From: Verrucomicrobiota bacterium
GTDB lineage: Bacteria; Verrucomicrobiota; Verrucomicrobiia; Limisphaerales; SXQI01
Length of the DNA stretch: 20,418 bases
Direction of reading: 5' to 3'
NCBI GenBank assembly: GCA_008933045.1
Contig: WBXJ01000017.1
Coordinates: 1-20,418 of the forward strand
Shown here: positions 6,663-14,607 of the stretch, one piece after another
Layout: each line of letters opens with the position of its first letter
How positions within the stretch are numbered: position 1 is the stretch's first letter
Translations under genes and position numbers: made by a program
The notes under the pieces: model-generated
What the model saw: the letters and a program-made list of their open reading frames with translations, nothing else
Databases searched by the model: none
Told to the model about the DNA's origin: nothing

Positions 6663-7439
6663 TTACTGCCGAGCTGGTTTGAGGTAATCTGCGTTCAGCT
6701 TCTTGCAGGACCAAAGCAACCCACGCGTGACCATATCAAGATAGCGCGCGTCTGAAACCGTCGCGTTGTTATGGCCCAAAGTAGTGCTAAAAACGCGAGT
6801 AGAACCGTATTGATTCCCCCAGGCAACAACCGTCTCGACTTCCTTAGTGCTGCCGTCCTTTTGCTTGATCACTTGTTTGCCGAGTGCCAATGGGTGTGCC
6901 GTTTCAAAAACCTTTACGTTATTATACAGTTCCTCATTTACAGTCGTCCAATCCACAGCACCTTTCGTCACAGGATGAGCAGGATCCACAAAATGAATCG
7001 CGATCGGTTCCTGAGGTCCGTGGCCTGTGGACTGGATTCCGATAAACTTGAACCAATCATCCGTTCCGGTGCGGTAGCAATGCATCGCGCAATGTAAGTT
7101 GACGGCAGGAACAGTTTTGTGCGCGTTTAAAATATTTTGGACATAGGGCATTTCCTTCACATCGGAGGAACACTCATCATGAATCACAACATCGTAACCC
7201 TTCGCCCAGTCCGCTTTATCATACATCTCAAACCGTGCCTTGGTGCTGGTATCCGCTGAGAAAACAACATCCACCACTAGATTGGCGCGTGCCTCGAGCC
7301 CTTTTTTGAGAATATCCTTTTGTGCCGGATAATCGTGGCAACAGCCGCCCAGAACCAACATAGCCCTCAACGGCTTCTCAGCCGCTTGCAAACTTCCAGC
7401 CAAACAAATTACCAATATCAAAAGCTTTATAGGGGTCAT
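6663..7439 (-). CDS. Secreted ThuA-like domain protein
   Basis: ThuA-like domains have a class I glutamine amidotransferase-like fold, and the function of most members is unknown. From the ATG at 7439 the protein has 258 residues; a TTG at 7451 would add four. The N-terminus, MTPIKLLILVICLAGSLQAA, is a convincing signal peptide ending in AxA-like residues. Typical blocks follow: MLVLGGCCHDYPAQKDIL, YDVVIHDECSSDVKEM, VPAVNLHCAMHCYR and HPVTKGAVDW. Secreted ThuA proteins are numerous in Verrucomicrobiota and Planctomycetota, often among sugar-degradation genes. No such genes are adjacent here. It lies tail to tail with zur and is divergent from the desulfurase homologue. Confidence 0.85.
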   Translation of the reverse strand: MTPIKLLILVICLAGSLQAAEKPLRAMLVLGGCCHDYPAQKDILKKGLEARANLVVDVVFSADTSTKARFEMYDKADWAKGYDVVIHDECSSDVKEMPYVQNILNAHKTVPAVNLHCAMHCYRTGTDDWFKFIGIQSTGHGPQEPIAIHFVDPAHPVTKGAVDWTTVNEELYNNVKVFETAHPLALGKQVIKQKDGSTKEVETVVAWGNQYGSTRVFSTTLGHNNATVSDARYLDMVTRGLLWSCKKLNADYLKPARQ

Positions 7440-7558
7440 AATCTTGGTCAAATTTAAGCATTCTTCCCGTCCGTTGTCGAGATGAACAATGTCCGTTAAT
7501 TTCTCAACCCGTTCAGAATTAGGCGTGATAGTTTTTTGAGTTCGTTCATGATTGGGTT

Positions 7559-8713
7559 ATGTCGAGTCGCGTTTATTTGGATCATCTGGGGACGACTCCT
7601 TTAGCCCCATCTGTGTGGGCCGAGATGCAGCCTTGGTTGACTGATTTCTTTGGGAATCCATCTGGGTTGCATCAGGAAGCACTGCTGGCGAGAGAAGCCG
7701 TAGCAAAAGCTCGGAGTCGCGTTGCCTCGTTTGTGAACGCGCTTTCAGCCGAAGAAATCCTCTTTGTCGGAAGCGGAACTGAGGCTCTGAATCTGGGGTT
7801 CACCGGGGCAGCTTTGGCGGCTCAAAGTCGTGGCAAACATTTGGTGGTCGGGGCCACGGAGCATCCGGCTATTTTTGGAGCGGCTGATGCACTGTGTGCT
7901 CAAGGTTTTTCATGTACTCGCGTGCCGGTCGATTCCCTAGGTTTCATCGATCCAGCCGCCGTGCTTGCCGCAATCACGGAACACACGACAGTGGTGGCAG
8001 TCCATCTCGCCAATCATGATACAGGAACGGTTCAGCCGATCGCGGAAATTGCGAACGGTCTGAGGAATCACCCAGCATCGCTGGTTGTGGATGCCACGGC
8101 AGCAGCGGGTTGGATCTCGGTGGATGTCCAGAAACTCGGAGCAGCGGTGATGATGCTTTCGCCGCACCGGTTTCACGGCCCGCCTGGCGTGGGGATTCTC
8201 TATCGGCGACGAGGAACAAGGCTCATGCCTTTATTCTTTGGCGGACAACAAGAGTTTGGGCTTCGGCCTGGGACTGAGAATGTTGCAGCGATTGTGGGGG
8301 CTGGCGCAGCCGCGGAATTAGCGACGCAGCGTCTAACCAACTCTCGGGATCACTGGATGAAGGAACTGCAGGAGTTGTGGTTGGCGATCGAGGAGGCGGT
8401 CAGTCCGGTGGTTCTGCACGGGCCGTTGCCGGGGCCGAATCGTTTGCCTCGGCTCCTGAATTTTTCGTTGCCGAAAGTTGAGGGAGAAGGGTTGGCATTG
8501 GCTCTTGATCTGAAGGGGTTTGCGGTAGCAAGTGGAGCCGCGTGCATTTCTAAATCGATGCGCATGCCTCCAGTTTTAGCAGCCATGGGGGTGGATTTAG
8601 CATTAGGCAAGAGCAACTTGATTATCTCGCTGGGTGCGGACTCGACGAGTGCTCAGTTAGCTAGTTTTGTGAAGGCACTCACGACAGTTGTCGAACGGTT
8701 TCGCGCTTTTTGA
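7559..8713 (+). CDS. Cysteine desulfurase (NifS/IscS) homologue lacking the PLP-binding lysine
   Basis: Family members take sulfur from cysteine for Fe-S clusters using pyridoxal phosphate. This 384-residue protein aligns along its whole length: YLDHLGTTPL at the start, SGTEALNL (72-79), His102 in ATEHPAI, Asn152 in LANHDTG, Asp178 in VVDAT, GLRPGTEN with Arg236, and the catalytic-loop Cys329 in ASGAACISKS. The internal aldimine lysine, normally HK in SGHKIYGPKG, is replaced: the segment reads LSPHRFHGPPG with Arg204, codon CGG at 8168-8170. The usual DATQ is also DATA. Normal catalysis by the Schiff-base route seems unlikely. Archaeoglobus fulgidus IscS is a known relative that lacks this lysine. 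An Mrp carrier and a SufT-like protein follow on the same strand, which supports an Fe-S role. Confidence 0.88.
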   Translation: MSSRVYLDHLGTTPLAPSVWAEMQPWLTDFFGNPSGLHQEALLAREAVAKARSRVASFVNALSAEEILFVGSGTEALNLGFTGAALAAQSRGKHLVVGATEHPAIFGAADALCAQGFSCTRVPVDSLGFIDPAAVLAAITEHTTVVAVHLANHDTGTVQPIAEIANGLRNHPASLVVDATAAAGWISVDVQKLGAAVMMLSPHRFHGPPGVGILYRRRGTRLMPLFFGGQQEFGLRPGTENVAAIVGAGAAAELATQRLTNSRDHWMKELQELWLAIEEAVSPVVLHGPLPGPNRLPRLLNFSLPKVEGEGLALALDLKGFAVASGAACISKSMRMPPVLAAMGVDLALGKSNLIISLGADSTSAQLASFVKALTTVVERFRAF

Positions 8714-8739
8714 TTTTTAAAAAGTTTTCTACCATCGCC

Positions 8740-8758
8740 ATCACGAGTCCATCGTGAT
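8740..8758 (+). promoter_or_regulatory. Hairpin or operator-like inverted repeat between the desulfurase homologue and mrp
   Basis: ATCACGA (8740-8746) and TCGTGAT (8752-8758) form a perfect 7-bp inverted repeat with a 5-base loop, 16 bases before the mrp ATG at 8775. No T-run follows, so it is not a terminator. It might be an operator or a translation-control stem. Confidence 0.35.
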
Positions 8759-8774
8759 AATTTCAAGCACAACA

Positions 8775-9815
8775 ATGGTGAACGAATCTGAAATTAAAAC
8801 GGCCCTACAAACAGTGAAGTATCCCGGTTACTCCCGCGATATTGTCTCATTTGGTTTGGTTAAAAACATCTCCTCCGCTCAGGGGGCGGTCACTGTGCAA
8901 ATTCAGCTTACTTCGGGAACTCCTGAGATTGTTCAACAGATCAAAGCGGAGAGTGAGCAGGCGTTGCGAAACGTTGCTGGCATTCAGCAGGTGTTTGTTC
9001 AAGTGAACCTTCCAGCAGGTGGATCGGGTCCTGCGGCGAATCCGTTGACAACCCCGAGCCGAGTATCGGGTCTCAAACGGATTGTGGCAGTGGCCAGCGG
9101 AAAAGGCGGAGTCGGAAAATCAACCACCTCGGTGAACCTCGCATGTGCCTTGAGTTTGCTAGGCTCCCGCGTGGGTTTGCTCGATTGCGATATTTATGGG
9201 CCCAGCATTCCTCTCATGATGGGTGTGCGACGCAAACCGACCGTGAACGAGCGAGAGCAATTGGTTCCGCTAGAGAACCATGGGGTCAAGTTGATGAGCA
9301 TGGGGTTTTTGTTGGAAGGTGATTCACCGGTCATATGGCGCGGGCCGATGATCATGAAAACAATTCAACAGTTTTTCTTTTCGGTCGCTTGGGGGGAATT
9401 GGATTACCTCTTGGTGGATCTGCCTCCGGGGACTGGGGATGCGCAGTTGTCTTTGTGTCAGACGGTGCCACTCGACGGCGGAGTTATTGTGACGACCCCG
9501 CAAGAGGCTTCGTTGGGGGTAGTTCGCAAGGGCATTGGGATGTTTCAAAAGCTGAACGTTCCCATTCTCGGAATCATTGAGAACATGAGCTACTTCACGA
9601 CCCCGAACGGAGAACGCGTTGAGATATTTGGACACGGAGGCGGACGGGATGAAGCGGATCGCCAAGCGGTACCATTTTTAGGTGAAATCCCCCTGTTTAC
9701 AGAGATCCGTTTGGGTGGAGACAAAGGGGAACCCATTACGGTGACTACGCCCGAAGGTGCTGCTGGGCAGACATTTCTTCAAGTTGCACGAGCCTTGCGT
9801 GAACGGCTTCCTTAA
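8775..9815 (+). CDS. mrp: Mrp/ApbC-type P-loop ATPase, Fe-S cluster carrier
   Basis: Mrp proteins carry Fe-S clusters to target apoproteins. From the ATG at 8775 the protein has 346 residues; a GTG at 8754 would add seven. An N-terminal MIP18/DUF59 domain (about 1-85) precedes the ATPase domain. The latter has the deviant Walker A SGKGGVGKST (108-117), LLDCDIYGPSIP, and the DLPPGTGDAQL segment. After IENMSYF the sequence reads TTPNGERVEIFG, whereas CxxC-type carriers such as Salmonella ApbC have two cysteines there that bridge a cluster between subunits. Cys-free versions also exist in the family. It sits 61 bases after the desulfurase homologue and 14 bases before the SufT-like gene, probably one transcription unit. 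Confidence 0.92.
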   Translation: MVNESEIKTALQTVKYPGYSRDIVSFGLVKNISSAQGAVTVQIQLTSGTPEIVQQIKAESEQALRNVAGIQQVFVQVNLPAGGSGPAANPLTTPSRVSGLKRIVAVASGKGGVGKSTTSVNLACALSLLGSRVGLLDCDIYGPSIPLMMGVRRKPTVNEREQLVPLENHGVKLMSMGFLLEGDSPVIWRGPMIMKTIQQFFFSVAWGELDYLLVDLPPGTGDAQLSLCQTVPLDGGVIVTTPQEASLGVVRKGIGMFQKLNVPILGIIENMSYFTTPNGERVEIFGHGGGRDEADRQAVPFLGEIPLFTEIRLGGDKGEPITVTTPEGAAGQTFLQVARALRERLP

Positions 9816-9829
9816 AGTAGGATGTCGTT

Positions 9830-10186
9830 ATGAGCGATGCTCCCCCTCAACCGTTATCCACCACAGACTCGAAGGCTGTTTCCGAACAGATGGTTTGGGA
9901 TCAATTGCGAAACTGTTTTGATCCGGAGATTCCACTGAACATTGTGGATTTAGGCTTGGTTTATGATGTGATCGTGCAGGGTTCTAAGGTGGATGTGAAA
10001 ATGACACTGACGGCACCTGGATGCCATATGGGTGGGCAGATCGCTGCGGATGTTCAATCCAAGGTTCTGGCAATTGAACAAGTCGAAGAAACCAATGTCG
10101 AATTGGTATGGGATCCACCGTGGCATCAGAGCATGATTTCGGCGGAAGGTCGAAAAAAACTGGGGCTTGATTCAGCCATGGGGTGA
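9830..10186 (+). CDS. MIP18/DUF59 family protein, SufT-like Fe-S assembly factor
   Basis: Proteins of this family help mature Fe-S proteins. The 118-residue protein is essentially one domain: LRNCFDPEIPLNIVDLGLVY (27-46), then MTLTAPGCHMG (58-68) with the conserved Cys65, and a C-terminal VELVWDPPWHQSMISAEGRK. DPEIP, DLGLVY and the reactive Cys in TAPGC are the family hallmarks. The start ATG has AGGA about 10 bases upstream. It follows mrp by 14 bases, and its stop is five bases from the left end of an insertion-sequence remnant. Its neighbours argue for Fe-S work rather than the phenylacetate-degradation role (PaaD) of some relatives. Confidence 0.9.
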   Translation: MSDAPPQPLSTTDSKAVSEQMVWDQLRNCFDPEIPLNIVDLGLVYDVIVQGSKVDVKMTLTAPGCHMGGQIAADVQSKVLAIEQVEETNVELVWDPPWHQSMISAEGRKKLGLDSAMG

Positions 10187-10191
10187 AAAAA

Positions 10192-10208
10192 CAGCAATTC
10201 TCATTATG
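10192..10208 (+). repeat. Left terminal inverted repeat of the IS remnant
   Basis: CAGCAATTCTCATTATG. Its reverse complement recurs at 10918-10934 with one mismatch. Confidence 0.8.
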
Positions 10209-10351
10209 GCTTGAGGGATGACGGCGGAAGGATGCGGGTAGCTGAGGCTGGGAGCGGCTTTGGGAGCAGGCGGAACAGCTCACCTATTTGTCACAATCCT
10301 TACACAATTGTAATTTGTACTTTTAGTGCGGTACCGGCATTAATTTGGCGC

Positions 10352-10861
10352 ATGAACGCCCGCCACTTTGATCACCTTCTTGAACGATGGCACGTCCTTG
10401 CCTCGGGCTTGCCTGATCGGCGCACCGGCGAGAATTCATTTTATTCCATGGCCGATATCGCGCTGGCCGCTTTCGCTCTCTTCTTTATCCAATGTCCCTC
10501 ATTCCTCAGTTTTCAGCAGAACATGGAGAAGGCTCACGGGCGCAATAACGCCCGTTCCCTCTTCGGCGTCGAACGCATTCCTTGTGATAATCACATCCGC
10601 CAAACGCTGGCTGGCCAAGGCAAAAAACATCTCTCCAGATTGTTGCTGACCATGAAGCTGCTGCCCTTCAGTTTGCACACGCTTTTGGAAGTGACCGATC
10701 CGAGCTACCAGATGGTTCGCACCGCGGTCGGAGCGCGCCAGAAGTTTTTCCAGCACCTTGAGGCGGTGACCGCTTACTGGTTTTTCGAAAATTGGGAGCG
10801 GTTCATGAATTTCATGATGCGGGGCCATGAAGTGGATCCCTACGCCGCGCGAAAAAGCTAA
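10352..10861 (+). pseudogene. Truncated transposase with a central deletion
   Basis: The 169-residue frame from the ATG at 10352 begins like a DDE-type IS transposase, with LPDRRTGENSFYSMADIALA, FFIQCPSFLSFQQNM and FGVERIPCDNHIRQTL. Around residues 86-90 it passes directly into the typical C-terminal end: GKKHLSRLLLTMKLLPFSLH, then FFQHLEAVTAYWFFENWERF. The central catalytic region, a few hundred residues in intact relatives, is missing, yet the frame is preserved across the junction (about 10610-10622). The product cannot be an active transposase. I recognise the transposase group but cannot name its IS family with certainty. Confidence 0.82.
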
Positions 10862-10917
10862 GACCGCCCTGTCCGAACACAAACACGCCGCCCACTCCAC
10901 TCCATTCAGCAATCCGT

Positions 10918-10934
10918 CACAATGAGAATTGCTG
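10918..10934 (-). repeat. Right terminal inverted repeat of the IS remnant
   Basis: On the minus strand it reads CAGCAATTCTCATTGTG, matching the left end (10192-10208) at 16 of 17 positions. Confidence 0.8.
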
Positions 10935-11007
10935 CAACAATTGAGTTTTTCTAATTAAAATGCTCGCTGTGCAAAGGTGAATTGGCACCGTTTTACTTAG
11001 AAATTGA

Positions 11008-11037
11008 TTGGAAATCCGTATTCGTTTGGCTCATAAT
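11008..11037 (+). promoter_or_regulatory. Possible sigma-70-type promoter of aspS
   Basis: TTGGAA (11008-11013), an 18-base spacer and CATAAT (11032-11037) lie about 48 bases upstream of the aspS ATG, in an AT-rich stretch just outside the IS remnant. This is a match to consensus only. Confidence 0.35.
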
Positions 11038-11084
11038 TCGGACTGAACTTGAGTGATTAAAGATGCTCGAGACTGAGTTAGCTC

Positions 11085-12884
11085 ATGAAACGGACACACC
11101 ATTGTAACGAATTACGCCCCACACACTTGGGGCAGGCGGTCACCTTAACGGGTTGGGTTCACTCCCGCCGCGATTTGGGGGGACTGGTCTTTGTCGATAT
11201 CCGCGATCGTGAAGGTCGAACTCAGACGGTTTTCGATCCCTCCAACCTCGAAAAAGCAGTCTTCGAACTTGCATCATCACTCCACAGCGAGTCCGTGATC
11301 GAGGTTTCAGGCTTTGTACGAGCCCGACCTTCGGGGACCGCAAACGCTAAGATTTTAACAGGTGAAGTCGAACTGGTTGTCACAAATCTGGAGGTTTTAA
11401 ACCACGCAGAAGTCTTGCCATTCCCGGTGGACGACCCGGAAGTTGCAAGTAAGGTGAACGAGGAATTACGTTTGCAATATCGCTACCTCGATTTGCGCCG
11501 TCCAGAGATGGCTCGCAACCTGCGTCTGCGGAGCAAAGTAGCCACCGGCACTCGGGTGTTCCTTGACGAGCAAGGGTTTCTGGAAGTAGAGACTCCCCTG
11601 CTCTTCAAATCCACACCTGAAGGTGCTCGTGAATTTCTCGTCCCGAGCCGGATCCATCCTGGCCAATTTTACGCGTTGCCCCAATCGCCTCAACAGTTCA
11701 AGCAGATCCTGATGGTCGCCGGGGTTGAGCGTTATTTTCAGCTCGCTAAATGTTTTCGAGACGAAGATTTGCGTGCCGACCGCCAGCCTGAATTCACGCA
11801 GGTGGACATCGAGATGTCGTTTATAGACCGCGAAGATATCTATGCTCTGATCGAAGGATTGCTCAAGAGGGTCTGGAAAATCGCCTTGAACTTGGACATT
11901 CCGACTCCATTTCCGCGCTTGTCATTTGATGATGCGCTGAACCGATTTGGCATCGACAAGCCGGACACTCGGTTTGGGATGGAGTTGACGGATTTCACGG
12001 AAGATTTTCGTCAAAGCACCTTTAAAGTTTTCAGCGGAACGATTGCAAACGGCGGGGTTGTGAAGGCGATCAACGCCAAAGGGTTGGCCAACGCAACGCA
12101 AGGTCAGATTGAAACGATGACCGAATATGCCAAGAGCTTTGGAGCAAAGGGTTTGGCGTTTATCAAGGTGGAGAACGGCGAATGGAAATCGCCGATTGTC
12201 AAATTTTTTACTGAATCAGAAAAGTCTGCGCTTTCTCAAAAGCTGATGATTGAGGAAGGCGATCTCATTTTGTTCGCAGCCGATCAATGGCTGAATGCTT
12301 GCGAAATCTTAGGTCGTATCCGCCTTTACTGTGCCGATGTCCTGAAAACTCAAGGCCGCTTGGAGATACCGACTAATCAGTTCAATTTTCTCTGGGTCGT
12401 AGAGTTTCCTCTGCTCAGTTTTGACAAGGAACAGAACCGATGGTACTCGAGCCATCATCCGTTCACCGCACCGGTGGCGGAAGATGTCCCATTACTAAAA
12501 GCAGATCCCAAGAAGGTCAGAGGCCAACATTATGACATCGTGGTGAACGGTGTGGAATTGGGAGGAGGATCCATTCGTATTCATCAACCTTCGGTGCAAA
12601 AAACAATTTTTGAAGAGATTCTCCAAATCCCGCCCGACCTTGTGCAAGCGCGGTTCGGTTACATGTTAGAGGCATTTCGTTACGGCGCACCACCGCACGG
12701 AGGGATCGCGCTCGGTTTTGACCGAATGATCGCCATGCTGTGCAACACACCGAGCATCCGCGACGTCATCGCGTTTCCGAAGACCGCAAAGGGAGCAGAC
12801 TTGATGACAGATTCACCGGCTCCTGCTGAGCCAAAACAGTTGCGTGATCTGCATATTGAACTCAGGGTCGCCAAGAAGGAGTAA
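11085..12884 (+). CDS. aspS: Aspartyl-tRNA synthetase
   Basis: This class II synthetase charges tRNA with aspartate. The 599 residues match the bacterial type. The N-terminal anticodon-binding OB domain shows LTGWVHSRRDLGGLVFVDIR (21-40). The catalytic core has motif 2 at about 223-245 (FRDEDLRADRQPEFTQVDIE), the bacteria-specific insertion domain at about 290-420, and motif 3 GGIALGFDRMIAML near 539-552. Leu31 takes the place of His31, which contributes to relaxed specificity in the Pseudomonas aeruginosa enzyme; this hints at a tRNA-Asp-specific enzyme but does not prove it. The gene stands alone between the IS remnant and the convergent STAS gene. Confidence 0.97.
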   Translation: MKRTHHCNELRPTHLGQAVTLTGWVHSRRDLGGLVFVDIRDREGRTQTVFDPSNLEKAVFELASSLHSESVIEVSGFVRARPSGTANAKILTGEVELVVTNLEVLNHAEVLPFPVDDPEVASKVNEELRLQYRYLDLRRPEMARNLRLRSKVATGTRVFLDEQGFLEVETPLLFKSTPEGAREFLVPSRIHPGQFYALPQSPQQFKQILMVAGVERYFQLAKCFRDEDLRADRQPEFTQVDIEMSFIDREDIYALIEGLLKRVWKIALNLDIPTPFPRLSFDDALNRFGIDKPDTRFGMELTDFTEDFRQSTFKVFSGTIANGGVVKAINAKGLANATQGQIETMTEYAKSFGAKGLAFIKVENGEWKSPIVKFFTESEKSALSQKLMIEEGDLILFAADQWLNACEILGRIRLYCADVLKTQGRLEIPTNQFNFLWVVEFPLLSFDKEQNRWYSSHHPFTAPVAEDVPLLKADPKKVRGQHYDIVVNGVELGGGSIRIHQPSVQKTIFEEILQIPPDLVQARFGYMLEAFRYGAPPHGGIALGFDRMIAMLCNTPSIRDVIAFPKTAKGADLMTDSPAPAEPKQLRDLHIELRVAKKE

Positions 12885-12918
12885 CTAGCTCAACAGATCA
12901 CTGGTTGGCCAAGAACGC

Positions 12919-13440
12919 TCAAGGTGTCAGCGGCGACTGACAATCTTCGCGCAGGAACTGGGTCACGTCCTTGAATTTGGGGATGTTCGCCGGATCTACC
13001 TCCATCAAGTGTAAGTGAGCTTTGAGGGAGATCTCGGTTAACTGGCCTTTCGTAGGCTCCAAAGTTTCATCCAAAATCCTCTCAAAAACACGCGTGCAAG
13101 GTTCGGGTTCCCGCTCGAAAGTGAAGAGATGCTCGACACACAAACTCTCCAGCAAATCGCTGATGCGACGATTCGCGTTGAGCAGTCGAACATCAAGATG
13201 AGGCAAGCTTGGATTGGTTCCGACCGGTAAAACGAAACCGGCGAGGACACCTAAAAAAGTGCTGTCCATGGTTGCGCATCCCGTCAGATCAAGAACAAAC
13301 ACATTACTGCCTCGGGTTTGCAACGTAGTGATGATTTGATTCAATTCAACACTGCTCAAACAGTTGGCCCGCTCGGGAATTTTTAGAAATGCCCGTTGAC
13401 CAACAACCGCAACGAAAATAGGAGTGGAAATTCTTGGCAT
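12919..13440 (-). CDS. STAS-domain protein, anti-sigma factor antagonist type
   Basis: STAS proteins of the SpoIIAA/RsbV type bind anti-sigma kinases and are switched by phosphorylation of one Ser or Thr. The 173-residue protein has the STAS core in residues 8-115: AFLKIPERANCLSSVELNQI, then VFVLDLTGCATMDSTFLGVL. Ser60 or Thr61 is at the expected phosphorylation site. About 60 further residues form a probably helical tail ending VTQFLREDCQS, so it is longer than a minimal anti-anti-sigma factor. It starts three bases after the holA stop and is the last gene of a bfn-holA-STAS operon. No sigma factor, kinase or phosphatase is adjacent, so its partner is unknown. Confidence 0.82.
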   Translation of the reverse strand: MPRISTPIFVAVVGQRAFLKIPERANCLSSVELNQIITTLQTRGSNVFVLDLTGCATMDSTFLGVLAGFVLPVGTNPSLPHLDVRLLNANRRISDLLESLCVEHLFTFEREPEPCTRVFERILDETLEPTKGQLTEISLKAHLHLMEVDPANIPKFKDVTQFLREDCQSPLTP

Positions 13441-13443
13441 CGG

Positions 13444-14598
13444 CTAACGGCGGGATGGTTTGGGGGAGACTACGGTCGTTTGGACGATGTTGATCAGAGT
13501 TTGTTGCAAAATAATAACGTCGTCCTGACCACTGGAGACGATGCGCAAGTTGCACTCTAAAAGAGTTTCCATCGCTTGAACTAATTCGCCTGTCGTGTAA
13601 TTAGCCGCCTGAGAAAGAGAGTTGAAGAGCAAAAATGGATGCATCGCTTGTGGATTAAATTTTTTATCCGACGGCAAGGATTCCGGAGGAATTCGCTCTA
13701 ACTGAACTTTGAACTGTGGGTAAGGTGATTCAGGTTTGATCATTCCTTCCTGAATCATTTCCTTGATCAACAACATGACACGAACCTTACTAATCAAACC
13801 ATACAGCAATCCAATCTCTGACCGAGACGAATCGGTTTTTACAGCCCAAAGTTCATCATCCAAAACCTTTAGGAGACGCGGCAAATTGCGCTGCCCCAAC
13901 GCGTCAGCAAGGGCAAAGGCTCGGCTCGATTTGTTACGAGTAACCACAGCCTCAATATCGCCTGCCTCGACGAGTATCCGCGCCCCCAAGTAAATTGAAA
14001 GTTTCTCGATTTCGTTCGCGAGTAGGCGCGGATTTGGGCCTATATCCGCTACTAATCTAGCACAATTTTCCTCAGTCACCTCTTTGCCAAGCACCTGCAA
14101 TTTTTCGCGTGCGACCCTTTCAGCCTGAAAATGCCAGCCCTTATCCTCTGCGGACCAACCTTCAAACAACTCGACGCTGCCTAACTTATCCAACGTTTTG
14201 TAAAACGCTTTGCGCTTGTCCACCTTGCCGGCACTGATGATCAGGCGAACCCCATCCCAGCGAAACGCCTTCAACTCTTGAGCCAACTCCTGCAACGCCT
14301 CGGTGACACCGGAAGAACTGCCGGTACGATCGTCGCCTAGGAAAGAACAATTGTCCCACCAGATCACCTTTCCGCCACCAAAAAACGGCAATGTTTGCAT
14401 CGCCTCGCGAAGGCTGCTAATCGCGCGAAAAGCCTCGCCACTATTCAAGGCAAACGCATCAATTCGTTCGTGATCAAAGCCGCCAACCTCCGCACACCAC
14501 TTTTGGAAAAGTTGGCGGGCGTGTTGTTTGACTGCGAAGTCATCTTCGCCAGCAAATAAATAGAGTGAAACCGTTGCGATCGGGGCTTTCGAGGCCAT
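13444..14598 (-). CDS. holA: DNA polymerase III delta subunit (clamp loader)
   Basis: Delta opens the beta sliding clamp within the clamp-loader complex. The protein has 384 residues, somewhat longer than the 343 of E. coli. Family features are SLYLFAGEDDFAVKQHARQL at the N-terminus, LREAMQTLPFFGGGKVIWWDN (63-83), VRLIISAGKVDKRKAFYKTL (about 116-135), and a helical part including ARLVADIGPNPRLLANEIEKLSIY-type sequence. The C-terminal collar domain contains GLISKVRVMLLIKEM and LFNSLSQAANYTTGELVQAM. It lies nine bases after the BFN gene and three before the STAS gene. HolA is poorly conserved between phyla, but the order of its motifs is characteristic. Confidence 0.9.
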   Translation of the reverse strand: MASKAPIATVSLYLFAGEDDFAVKQHARQLFQKWCAEVGGFDHERIDAFALNSGEAFRAISSLREAMQTLPFFGGGKVIWWDNCSFLGDDRTGSSSGVTEALQELAQELKAFRWDGVRLIISAGKVDKRKAFYKTLDKLGSVELFEGWSAEDKGWHFQAERVAREKLQVLGKEVTEENCARLVADIGPNPRLLANEIEKLSIYLGARILVEAGDIEAVVTRNKSSRAFALADALGQRNLPRLLKVLDDELWAVKTDSSRSEIGLLYGLISKVRVMLLIKEMIQEGMIKPESPYPQFKVQLERIPPESLPSDKKFNPQAMHPFLLFNSLSQAANYTTGELVQAMETLLECNLRIVSSGQDDVIILQQTLINIVQTTVVSPKPSRR

Positions 14599-14607
14599 AA
14601 CGATTTC

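Larger units (their letters stand above)
10192..10934. mobile_element. Internally deleted insertion sequence with intact terminal inverted repeats
   Basis: A 743-bp element is bounded by 17-bp inverted repeats that match at 16 of 17 positions. Inside is a shortened transposase frame (10352-10861) that keeps the N- and C-terminal ends of the protein but not the centre. I see no clear target-site duplication: the left flank is a run of A and the right flank begins CAACAATTG. The left end is five bases from the SufT-like stop codon. The element resembles a deletion derivative that could be moved only by a transposase supplied elsewhere. Confidence 0.8.

Noticed and set aside
10499..10912. Minus-strand frame of 137 codons antisense to the transposase remnant.
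   Set aside because: The plus-strand frame matches both ends of a known transposase type; the antisense frame has no family resemblance.
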